The translations under genes were made by a program, and so were the position numbers. This document shows, one piece after another, positions 6,205 to 11,853 of a DNA stretch of 12,168 bases (positions within the stretch are counted from its first letter, which is position 1; each line of letters begins with the position of its first letter). The DNA is taken from the NCBI GenBank assembly GCA_023424865.1, contig JAFADM010000222.1, forward strand, positions 1 through 12,168. The letters are read 5' to 3'. Source of the stretch: Bacillota bacterium (GTDB taxonomy: Bacteria > Bacillota_A > Clostridia > DSM-8532). Under the pieces are notes generated by a model. The model was not told the DNA's origin and did no database searches. It saw only the letters and a list, made by a program, of their open reading frames with translations.

Positions 6205-6219
6205 TACATCTTTTGTCAA
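6191..6219 (-). promoter_or_regulatory. Consensus sigma-A promoter of the Rrf2 operon
   Basis: On the minus strand, TTGACA (6214-6219) and TATAAT (6191-6196) are separated by exactly 17 bp, which matches the housekeeping consensus at all twelve positions. The start site would be near 6184, leaving a leader of only about 14 bases in which AAGGAG is the ribosome binding site. A promoter this strong is normally tolerable only under tight repression, in line with the overlapping operator. Confidence 0.85.
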
Positions 6220-6326
6220 GCGTATAAATGCAGTTTTCTCAAAAAATTTAAAGTTAATCAATAGATAGCAGACAGGCTGATAGCTGTCATTTCACCTTCT
6301 ATTGCAAAGGGCAAAGGTTATAGAAA

Positions 6327-6357
6327 TTTAAGCTATTATGCTAAAATGAAGCTTAAA
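6327..6357 (+). repeat. Inverted repeat TTTAAGCT/AGCTTAAA, terminator-like or operator
   Basis: TTTAAGCT (6327-6334) and AGCTTAAA (6350-6357) form a perfect 8-bp stem with a 15-nt loop, followed by ACCCTTTTTTATT. The stem is AT-rich for a terminator, and no plus-strand gene precedes it. A third TTAAGCT copy lies at 6388-6394, next to the proposed response-regulator promoter, so this may instead be a regulator-binding array. Confidence 0.35.
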
Positions 6358-6393
6358 ACCCTTTTTTATTGGAAAAGAAAGCGGAAATTAAGC

Positions 6394-6422
6394 TTTACTT
6401 TACAACTTCATAACAAGATAAT
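6394..6422 (+). promoter_or_regulatory. Promoter region of the two-component operon
   Basis: TTTACT (6394-6399) and GATAAT (6417-6422) at 17 bp form a plausible sigma-A promoter (four and five of six matches). The spacer contains TTTACAACTTCA (6399-6410) followed by TAAC and ATGATA, a composite motif that recurs before the PepSY-like gene at 8488-8515. This may be the binding site of the response regulator, giving autoregulation. Confidence 0.45.
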
Positions 6423-6454
6423 GATATATTTAATAAAAAAGAAGGTTGATACGA

Positions 6455-7108
6455 ATGGCCGCCATTTTAATTGTCGAGGATGAACCAGCCATCAGTGAAT
6501 TAGTCAAAAGGAATTTACAGCTTGTTGGTCATAACTGTACTTCTGTTTTTGATGGAAAAGCAGCTATTGCCGAAATTCAGAACCATCCCTATGATTTAAT
6601 GCTTTTAGATATAATGCTTCCAGAGTATGACGGTTATGAGGTTTTTCAAAAGGCACTTAATACTCCGACTATTTTCTTAACAGCGAGAAACAGCCTATCG
6701 GATCGTATAAAAGGATTTTCTATGGGCGCAGATGATTATTTAATAAAGCCCTTTGAAATGCTGGAGCTTCTTGCACGAGTGGAGGCGGTGCTTCGGCGGA
6801 CTCATAAAAACAAGACCCGCTTTGAAGCAGGAGACGTAACGATAGATTTTAACAGCCGACAGGTGTTTTGCAGAAATAAGCCTGTGGAGTGTACCCCAAA
6901 GGAATATGACTTGTTGGAGGTACTGGTAAACAACCGCAATATTGCATTATCCAGAGAACGGCTTTTGGAGCTTGTATGGGGATATGACTATGAAGGGGAT
7001 ACGAGAACCGTTGATGTTCACATACAAAAGCTGCGAAAAAAACTAAGCTGGGAGAATGCCATAAAAACGGTCTACAAGCTGGGCTATCGCCTTGAGGCAA
7101 GCTTATGA
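6455..7108 (+). CDS. OmpR/PhoB family response regulator
   Basis: A 217-residue two-domain regulator. The receiver domain (about 1-117) has the acidic pocket EDE (8-10), phosphoacceptor Asp52 in LLLDIMLPEYDG, switch Thr76 in FLTA and Lys98 in IKPF. The C-terminal winged helix (about 124-215) shows CTPKEYDLLEVLV, the recognition region TRTVDVHIQKLRKKL and the closing VYKLGYRLE, as in OmpR/PhoB proteins that bind direct repeats. The ATG at 6455 has GAAGG nine bases upstream; the TTG three codons earlier overlaps that site. Its last codons overlap the kinase start by 4 bp (ATGA), so the pair is coupled. It resembles VanR/YycF-type regulators, but no target can be assigned beyond likely local autoregulation. 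Confidence 0.95.
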   Translation: MAAILIVEDEPAISELVKRNLQLVGHNCTSVFDGKAAIAEIQNHPYDLMLLDIMLPEYDGYEVFQKALNTPTIFLTARNSLSDRIKGFSMGADDYLIKPFEMLELLARVEAVLRRTHKNKTRFEAGDVTIDFNSRQVFCRNKPVECTPKEYDLLEVLVNNRNIALSRERLLELVWGYDYEGDTRTVDVHIQKLRKKLSWENAIKTVYKLGYRLEASL

Positions 7109-8505
7109 AATATAAGACCTTTTTAATGACTCTCGCCCTTTTCCTTTTATTTTATAATTTAGGAATACTTATCATTTCGATTGCTACCTTCAAGGATACC
7201 GTAAACCGCGGGAAGGAAAAAAGCCTTGGTGAGCATTATTTTATAACCGCCGGACTTATAAAGGATTTTGAGGCTGTAAAAAGCCGCGAAATTGATATTG
7301 ATGCTTCGATAGATTCGCTTGTTCAGCCCTATAGCTTTCTATCCGGAGATAAGAACGTAAAACTGGTGTTTTATAAGAATAAACAGATTGTTTATTCCAA
7401 CCGGTTGGAAATAACCTTACCGGATAGTTTATTGGAGCTTCCGGATAGCGGGAACCGTATCGTTTCCACACAAAAATCAGACGGTCATCACTATGTTATT
7501 GTTTCAGGAAAGCTTCCTGAACCCTATGCTTCCTATACGATGGTTTATATTTATGATATGACAGAGGTCATAAATTCTTGGAGACAAATGAAAAACCTGC
7601 TGTTTGGAACGGGATTCATTCTTTCCGGCTTTCTTGCTTTTGGGCTTTTCCTGTTGCTCAGCCAAATATATAAGCCTCTGCTGCAAATTTCCAAGATCTC
7701 ACAGGATATTGCAGCAGGCGCCTATGACACCAGATTGCCGGTAAACGGGCATGATGAACTATCCAAAATGGCATACAGCTTTAATCATATGGCTGAGGAA
7801 ATTCAGCGTCAAATGACAGAACTGATTGCCACCGCAGAAAAAAAGCAGCAGTTTATCGATAATTTTGCCCACGAGCTTCGGACACCCCTTACCGCAATTT
7901 ACGGCTATGCGGAATTTATGCAAAAAGCCGCCATGACCGAGGATGACAGGCTGTCGGCCCTTTGCTACATTATGTCGGAAAGCCGGCGTTTGCAGACCAT
8001 GTCCTATCAGCTGCTTGAACTGGCTAACCTTAAAAATGATCAGGTCATCTGGAAAGAGCTAAAAATAGCCACTCTTTTTCAATCCGTCAAGCAGACATTA
8101 CATAGTAAAATTATAGATAAAGAAATTCATATTGAATTCCGTCATGAAATAGATAGCATTCAGGGAGATGCCTGTCTGCTGGAAAGTTTATTGGTCAATC
8201 TTATCGATAATGCTATAAAGGCATGCGCCAGAGGCGGCAGAATTGTTGTGGGTGCTGCCATGGAATCCGGATTCAAAATTTTAAATGTTCAAGATAATGG
8301 AAAAGGCATGAGTACAGAGGTACTTCAACATATTACGGAGCCTTTTTACCGTGCCGAGAAATCACGGAACCGCAGAGACGGCGGAGCAGGATTAGGCCTT
8401 TCCATTTGCAGGGAGATAGCTGAGCAGCATGGCGCCGAACTGAAATTCATGAGTCGTCCGGGAGAAGGGACCACCGCGAAGATATATTTTACAACTTCAA
8501 CATAA
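7105..8505 (+). CDS. HAMP-containing sensor histidine kinase
   Basis: A 466-residue membrane kinase, partner of the preceding response regulator. Transmembrane segment 1 spans about 7-28. An extracytoplasmic sensor of about 130 residues follows (about 30-160), then transmembrane segment 2 at about 164-185. The HAMP linker runs to about 240. The dimerisation domain holds phospho-acceptor His256 in FAHELRTPLTAIYGYAEFM. The ATPase domain has the N box LIDNAIKA (about 366-373), G1 box DNGKGM (397-402) and G2 box GAGLGLSI (about 427-434). The sensor shows no cysteine pair or recognised fold, so the signal is unknown. The ATG overlaps the regulator's TGA. The last codons contain the second copy of the TTTACAACTTCA motif, so the 3' end doubles as a promoter region for the next gene. 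Confidence 0.95.
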   Translation: MKYKTFLMTLALFLLFYNLGILIISIATFKDTVNRGKEKSLGEHYFITAGLIKDFEAVKSREIDIDASIDSLVQPYSFLSGDKNVKLVFYKNKQIVYSNRLEITLPDSLLELPDSGNRIVSTQKSDGHHYVIVSGKLPEPYASYTMVYIYDMTEVINSWRQMKNLLFGTGFILSGFLAFGLFLLLSQIYKPLLQISKISQDIAAGAYDTRLPVNGHDELSKMAYSFNHMAEEIQRQMTELIATAEKKQQFIDNFAHELRTPLTAIYGYAEFMQKAAMTEDDRLSALCYIMSESRRLQTMSYQLLELANLKNDQVIWKELKIATLFQSVKQTLHSKIIDKEIHIEFRHEIDSIQGDACLLESLLVNLIDNAIKACARGGRIVVGAAMESGFKILNVQDNGKGMSTEVLQHITEPFYRAEKSRNRRDGGAGLGLSICREIAEQHGAELKFMSRPGEGTTAKIYFTTST

Positions 8506-8541
8506 CTTGATGATACTTCGATAAACTCTCCCCTTTATACT
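8488..8541 (+). promoter_or_regulatory. Promoter region of the PepSY-like gene
   Basis: TTTACAACTTCA (8488-8499) then TAAC (8503-8506) and ATGATA (8510-8515) repeat the composite seen at 6399-6426. Downstream, TATACT (8536-8541) is a good -10, but no -35 hexamer is found at 16-18 bp. A promoter with good -10, poor -35 and an upstream box is what an activator of the OmpR class would need. The start site would fall at the 14-bp palindrome at 8546. Confidence 0.45.
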
Positions 8542-8545
8542 GCTC

Positions 8546-8559
8546 ATTGTGATCACAAT
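8546..8559. promoter_or_regulatory. Perfect 14-bp palindrome before the PepSY-like gene
   Basis: ATTGTGATCACAAT is its own reverse complement with no spacer. It lies nine bases before the ribosome binding site, around the expected transcription start. It looks like an operator, but its regulator is unknown; the half-site TTGTGA resembles CRP half-sites, but the CRP spacer is absent. Confidence 0.5.
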
Positions 8560-8581
8560 AAATAATAAGGAGCGAATTTCA

Positions 8582-9478
8582 TTGAAAGTAAACACATTGC
8601 AAAAAAGTGAGCTAAAAAAAGTTCTGCTGGCTGCCACAGCAGTCATCGCAGCAACAGCATTACTGTTCCAGGGCTTCACACTGATAGCCGAAGCGGCAGA
8701 ATTCAGAACGATTGAGAGCATTCCCACAAGCTATACCACTTTTACCGGCGATTCGGCGCAGAATGTAAAAATCAGCTTGCCGGAAGGCTACAGGAAAGCG
8801 AATTATACGGTGGGAACCATCGATCTTGAATTCTATCGCACCCAAACGCCAACCATCATGGATATGACTAAAGAGGAGGCTGCAGAAATTGGCGCACAAG
8901 CTCTTTGGTCGGTATTTGCTCTGGAGCTGGAGGGACTGAAAGTGGAAATGGGATACCAGCCTGCCAATGAAAATCTTCCCCGTTCAAGATGGTATGGGGA
9001 TGTATTGATTGATGGTATACGCAGTTATTCTTTTTCGGTGGACTCTGTAACGGGTGAATTATTCTCCTTAAACCATGCCCGAACACTGAAAGAAAAGGTC
9101 TCTCTGGCTTTTGATGCTGCGCTCGATAAAAATCCCCAGGAATATTTGGAACTGGCAAAGAAGCTGGCGGAGAAATTTAATATTGTCCACGGACCTGTCA
9201 AGTCGGTGGAATATAATGGACAGGGCTACGGCGGCAATGATCCCTCCCTCTCCGTTGACATTACGGGAGAAAACGGAGAAATCGCTTTGTTAAGCTTGTC
9301 CCGGTTTGACCAGGCGCTGTTGGGTATTGGCTACGATGCCAGCTATAAGTATGTTCTGAATGGAATTGAACGCATTGAGCTTGAGCTTAAGGAAAAGGCC
9401 AAGGAGCAGGAAGAATCAGCTTCAACAACTAAGGAAACTACTCCCGTTTTAATACCTTATAGAGAAGGCTCAAATTAA
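8582..9478 (+). CDS. Exported PepSY-like protein
   Basis: A protein of about 298 residues, probably anchored to or released from the membrane. Residues of about 14-36 form a hydrophobic segment after a Lys-rich start, ending in AEAA, a plausible signal peptidase site. MTKEEAAEIGAQAL followed some 50 residues later by YSFSVDSVTGELFSL matches the helix and the DxxTGE strand of PepSY-type domains. The second half (KNPQEYLELAKKLAEKF, then SLSVDITGENGEIALLSL) looks like a degenerate second copy. A charged low-complexity C-terminus follows. I chose TTG at 8582, with AAGGAG eight bases upstream, over GTG at 8549, which lies inside the palindrome. It follows the kinase by 76 bp and may be a sensor accessory or protease-inhibitor-like protein; the exact role is unknown. 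Confidence 0.75.
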   Translation: MKVNTLQKSELKKVLLAATAVIAATALLFQGFTLIAEAAEFRTIESIPTSYTTFTGDSAQNVKISLPEGYRKANYTVGTIDLEFYRTQTPTIMDMTKEEAAEIGAQALWSVFALELEGLKVEMGYQPANENLPRSRWYGDVLIDGIRSYSFSVDSVTGELFSLNHARTLKEKVSLAFDAALDKNPQEYLELAKKLAEKFNIVHGPVKSVEYNGQGYGGNDPSLSVDITGENGEIALLSLSRFDQALLGIGYDASYKYVLNGIERIELELKEKAKEQEESASTTKETTPVLIPYREGSN

Positions 9479-9553
9479 TTATTGCAAGGAAGCGCGCTGG
9501 AGCGTGGATTATGTAAAAGCCACTATGTAAGCTGCAACGAATAATCTAATTTT

Positions 9554-9600
9554 AACAGTAATCACCGCCATATTTTAAAGATATGTCGGTGATTACTGTT
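9554..9600. terminator. Long hairpin, probable terminator after the PepSY-like gene
   Basis: A 20-bp inverted repeat (9554-9573 with 9581-9600) pairs at 19 of 20 positions around a 7-nt loop. It ends in CTGTTTCTAAGG on the plus strand and CTGTTAAAATT on the minus strand, so the U-tract is short in both directions. It sits between the convergent PepSY-like gene and the 93-residue gene. A bidirectional terminator is the simplest reading; a small mobile inverted repeat is possible. Confidence 0.6.
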
Positions 9601-9636
9601 TCTAAGGCACCAAGCTGTCGTGCCGCAACGCTGCGG

Positions 9637-9918
9637 TTAAGCGACACCCTGATAAATCAGGATTTCCAACAGTGAGGACAGCACATTGCTTCTGGTTATC
9701 AGCTCAAAGCTTTGGCCACAATCTTCCCTGTAAATACGCAATGCCTGCAAAACGGCTATTTTGTTATGTCTTTCCGGCTGAATTTTAATGGCATATTCCG
9801 CTCCATTAATTGTTACATTTACAGTGTAGCTTGCTTCCAGCGGCCCGGTGTGAGCCCTCCTTATTAAGGAATTATGGAGTTTCTCGTATTCACTTTCTTT
9901 CAATTGCCGTATAATCAT
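9637..9918 (-). CDS. Hypothetical 93-residue protein
   Basis: I do not recognise this protein. It is 93 residues, soluble, starting ATG with AAGGAAG about eight bases upstream. The middle, SYTVNVTINGAEYAIKIQPE, looks like a small beta-hairpin unit. The C-terminal half (AVLQALRIYREDCGQSFELI, then VLSSLLEILIYQG) looks helical. There are no membrane segments and one cysteine. It lies 141 bp downstream of the ribbon-helix-helix gene in the same direction, with a hairpin between, so co-transcription is possible but not clear. It could be an accessory or mobile-element cargo protein. Confidence 0.55.
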   Translation of the reverse strand: MIIRQLKESEYEKLHNSLIRRAHTGPLEASYTVNVTINGAEYAIKIQPERHNKIAVLQALRIYREDCGQSFELITRSNVLSSLLEILIYQGVA

Positions 9919-10020
9919 AACGCGCTTCCTTTCTTTATGTTATCCGGCATTGCTTGAAGGTTGCTGCCGCGCATGATAAAATATTTACGCTGCATTTGCC
10001 TTCAGGCATCTGCCGGTAGG

Positions 10021-10058
10021 GGAAGTGGCGGTTGCTTTGGTTGGTGTTCGCCACTTCC
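10021..10058. terminator. Hairpin after the ribbon-helix-helix gene
   Basis: GGAAGTGGCG (10021-10030) and CGCCACTTCC (10049-10058) form a perfect 10-bp stem with an 18-nt loop, right after the stop codon of the minus-strand gene. Curiously, the T-tract (TTCATTTTTT) is on the plus-strand side, inside the gene end, while the minus strand continues with CCCCTACC. It may slow or process the minus transcript rather than terminate it cleanly. Confidence 0.5.
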
Positions 10059-10059
10059 T

Positions 10060-10239
10060 TCATTTTTTGAGGTCATCCTTTAACTTTTTAATCCCTCTGC
10101 GAGTTGCTTCCATTTTGGTAACCTGTTCTTGTTCACAATACTGTTCCAATATAGTTCTGCATTCTTCATCTAATCTTACATGAACGGAAGTACCCTTTGG
10201 ATTGTCTGTAGGACGCCCCATCTTCTTTTTATCAGGCAA
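10060..10239 (-). CDS. Ribbon-helix-helix (CopG/Arc-like) DNA-binding protein
   Basis: A 59-residue protein: a basic leader KKKMGRPTDNPKG, then the strand TSVHVRLDEE, helix CRTILEQYCEQEQ, turn and second helix KMEATRRGIKKLKDDLKK, which is the ribbon-helix-helix plan. Such proteins dimerise and insert the paired strand in the major groove. This small type is frequent in clostridial accessory and integrative DNA. I chose TTG at 10237-10239 because GAGGTGA precedes it at about five bases; the upstream in-frame extension would run through the promoter. Two copies of a 12-bp repeat flank its -10 region, so it probably represses itself. No toxin or relaxase gene is visible nearby. Confidence 0.75.
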   Translation of the reverse strand: MPDKKKMGRPTDNPKGTSVHVRLDEECRTILEQYCEQEQVTKMEATRRGIKKLKDDLKK

Positions 10240-10256
10240 TACATTCACCTCACTTA

Positions 10257-10294
10257 TGAAGCCCAAAATAATTATAAGTTTTTGAAGCCCAAAA
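10257..10294. repeat. Two 12-bp direct repeats TGAAGCCCAAAA
   Basis: Identical copies occur at 10257-10268 and 10283-10294, 26 bp apart start to start. On the transcribed strand, one lies between -35 and -10 and the other just upstream of the ribosome binding site. Direct repeats of this kind are typical operators of ribbon-helix-helix proteins. Confidence 0.7.
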
Positions 10295-10299
10295 GTCAA
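10271..10299 (-). promoter_or_regulatory. Promoter of the ribbon-helix-helix gene
   Basis: On the minus strand, TTGACT (10294-10299) and TATAAT (10271-10276) are separated by 17 bp, matching consensus at eleven of twelve positions. The start site would be near 10264, inside the second direct repeat, leaving a leader of about 25 bases. Confidence 0.8.
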
Positions 10300-10573
10300 T
10301 TAGTACTTATACATCCGCTTGGAGTACAAGATAGCTTATTTTATGTAAGTCCTATACGGAAGCAAAACAAGTCAAAAGCCCATTATTCCCAAAGCTCACA
10401 GGAACAACAGGCTAAATAAAAATAAGACATTATATACAGGGGCAGGTTTAAGGAAATGGGTACGGGATGGAGATATTATTAATGAAATGAATTCAAAGAA
10501 TAGCACAATCGTCGTATCAACCTGTCTCTATGTCCAACAGCCTGAATGGCTCCTGGCTGATCAAACCTACTTA
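10300..10573. other. Intergenic stretch without supported genes
   Basis: A plus-strand frame stays open from about 10380 into the methyltransferase region and contains an ATG at 10487, but it has no ribosome binding site or recognisable motif, and its second half is the antisense of the methyltransferase gene. I see no terminator with a good U-tract for the minus-strand methyltransferase here. The stretch may be decayed coding DNA. Confidence 0.35.
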
Positions 10574-11362
10574 TCAAATCTTTTTTGCTGTGAATCCCAT
10601 CCATTGAGGAAGTGCCGCCCACGGATTAATCTTCCAGTCTGCCATATTATCCGAATCTGCCTCTTCCGATGTCCCATACCACCAGCAGTCATGAACATCC
10701 TTTTCCGAATGAAATTCCACCATCTCCCCGATTAAGAAATCCGATTGTATCATGGCATTCACAAAATCCTGAATGCGCCAATGATAGTTTGGAATTTGGC
10801 CTAAGGGTCCGGTGGCCTCATAAGGCTTCGCAGACTTTATTCTATAAAGATCCTTTTCGTCCTCTGTAAAAGGCCGATTAAAAGGATGAAGCTCAAACAT
10901 GATGTATCGGCCTGCGTTTTTTAAAATACGATTAAACCTTTGATACATCCTTGGTAAATCTGAGATCCATACATGTACGCCGTTTGAGGTGTAAACAAGA
11001 TCATATTCATTTTCCTGAATTTTTGACAGCTCCATACTATCATCACAGACAAACTCAATATCCCAACCATGCCTGTCCGCAATAGCTTTAGCATTTTTAA
11101 GCTGGTTTTCAGCAAAATCCGACGATGTGACCTTTGCACCCAAAAGATGAAATGCGAATACGGCAACATTATTGCCACTGGACGGAACCAATATCCGTTT
11201 TCCTTCCATGTTCTGAAAAGCACCCTTAAGCATATCACGCACAGGCGTGGGAAACACCCACATAGGGTCATGTATGGTCTTTTTAATTATTATTTCAGAG
11301 GCGTTTGCTTTAAACCATTTATCAGCGCCAGCGTTCCAATCATCCTTAATTAACGTATTCAT
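10574..11362 (-). CDS. Class I SAM-dependent methyltransferase, SSGNN-loop type
   Basis: A 262-residue cytoplasmic methyltransferase. The SAM-binding loop is ILVPSSGNNVAVFAFHLLGA (about 57-76), in which the usual D-x-G-x-G is replaced by PSSGNN. The acidic motif follows in VTSSDFAENQLKNA (about 78-91). CDDSMELS (about 106-113) and EYDLVYTSNGVHVWI (about 119-133) correspond to motifs III and IV, and ELHPFNRPF (about 157-165) to post-motif IV. I know similar VPSSG(D/N)N sequences from other clostridial methyltransferases, so this looks like a real subfamily and not a decayed gene. The substrate is unknown. I chose the ATG at 11360-11362, with AGGAGGG about five bases upstream; the 14-residue longer reading has no such site. 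A dyad at 11393-11415 lies upstream. Confidence 0.85.
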   Translation of the reverse strand: MNTLIKDDWNAGADKWFKANASEIIIKKTIHDPMWVFPTPVRDMLKGAFQNMEGKRILVPSSGNNVAVFAFHLLGAKVTSSDFAENQLKNAKAIADRHGWDIEFVCDDSMELSKIQENEYDLVYTSNGVHVWISDLPRMYQRFNRILKNAGRYIMFELHPFNRPFTEDEKDLYRIKSAKPYEATGPLGQIPNYHWRIQDFVNAMIQSDFLIGEMVEFHSEKDVHDCWWYGTSEEADSDNMADWKINPWAALPQWMGFTAKKI

Positions 11363-11392
11363 ATAACCCTCCTGGAATCCTCCCGCTATAGG

Positions 11393-11415
11393 CCATTGTC
11401 CCAAAGGACAAATGG
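11393..11415. promoter_or_regulatory. Dyad upstream of the second methyltransferase gene
   Basis: TTGTCC-CAAA-GGACAA (11396-11411) is a perfect inverted repeat. It extends with CCAT and ATGG on either side with one unpaired base. It lies about 30 bp before the start codon, where it could be an operator or a leader hairpin. No clear promoter hexamers were found between it and the gene. Confidence 0.45.
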
Positions 11416-11514
11416 ACCGGCTGCCTCTCCCCTTTTTATTAACAGCTAATCCTAAGGGGCTTATTTTTTCAATTTGTATAAATCCGGATCACCTATAAAC
11501 GGGGCTATATAAAC

Positions 11515-11555
11515 CAAAAAGAGTTTTCCCAGCACAAAACGTTCTGGTAAAACTC
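11515..11555 (-). terminator. Rho-independent terminator-like hairpin
   Basis: GAGTTTTCCCAG (11521-11532) and CTGGTAAAACTC (11544-11555) pair at 11 of 12 positions around an 11-nt loop. On the minus strand the stem is followed by TTTTTGG. It lies downstream of the terminator at 11697-11741 in the same direction, so it may be a back-up or end a short transcript from the AT-rich stretch between them, which has no visible gene. Confidence 0.6.
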
Positions 11556-11696
11556 ACTGAAAAAAACAACCCCCAATGTCATAATAAATTATAAAAACAA
11601 CTTGATTTCTTTGGGATAGAACCTAATTTAGATGGTATCATATTAGAAATTTTAAATCCAGCATTATATTAGAGGGATATTGTTATTAAAGTAAGG
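11556..11696. other. AT-rich spacer between two terminators
   Basis: No open frame with a start and ribosome binding site is seen on either strand. The sequence is strongly AT-rich and without notable repeats. Together with the flanking hairpins it fills most of the 491-bp gap between the methyltransferase and the truncated flavoprotein gene. Confidence 0.4.
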
Positions 11697-11741
11697 AAAA
11701 AACCAAAAGCACAGGACTACACTTCCTGGTGCCTCTGGTTT
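11697..11741 (-). terminator. Strong rho-independent terminator of the flavoprotein gene
   Basis: On the minus strand, AAAACCAGAGGCAC-C-AGG pairs with CCTGTGCTTTTGGTTTT: about 17 bp with one bulged C and two G-U pairs around a 9-nt loop, running into TTTTTTCC. It is about 110 bp after the stop codon at 11854. The plus strand also has T-rich sequence after the stem, so it could act both ways. Confidence 0.75.
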
Positions 11742-11853
11742 TATATACAGATTAAAAATCCCAGTGTATTACTGGTGGTCATTAATCACTTCAAGCAACC
11801 GCTGGATCTCGGATCTCATTTGCAAACATGTTTTTTCGAAAAGGCAGGTTCGT

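Noticed and set aside
6455..8505. Naming the two-component pair vanRS, walRK or similar
   Set aside because: The kinase sensor domain is divergent and no target genes such as van ligases or cell-wall hydrolases are present, so only the family level is supportable.
8546..8559. CRP/FNR binding site
   Set aside because: Half-site resembles TGTGA/TCACA, but the 6-bp CRP spacer is missing and the position at the start site does not fit activation.
10060..10239. Toxin-antitoxin pair formed by the ribbon-helix-helix protein and the 93-residue protein
   Set aside because: The gap is 141 bp with a hairpin, the 93-residue protein shows no RelE/ParE/MazF/HicA-like motif, and antitoxin and toxin genes normally abut or overlap.
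10180..10419. 79-codon plus-strand frame opposite the ribbon-helix-helix gene
   Set aside because: Runs through the promoter, direct repeats and antisense of the small gene, with no ribosome binding site.
10487..10735. 82-codon plus-strand frame before and over the methyltransferase 3' end
   Set aside because: No ribosome binding site, no motif, and its second half is antisense to the methyltransferase.
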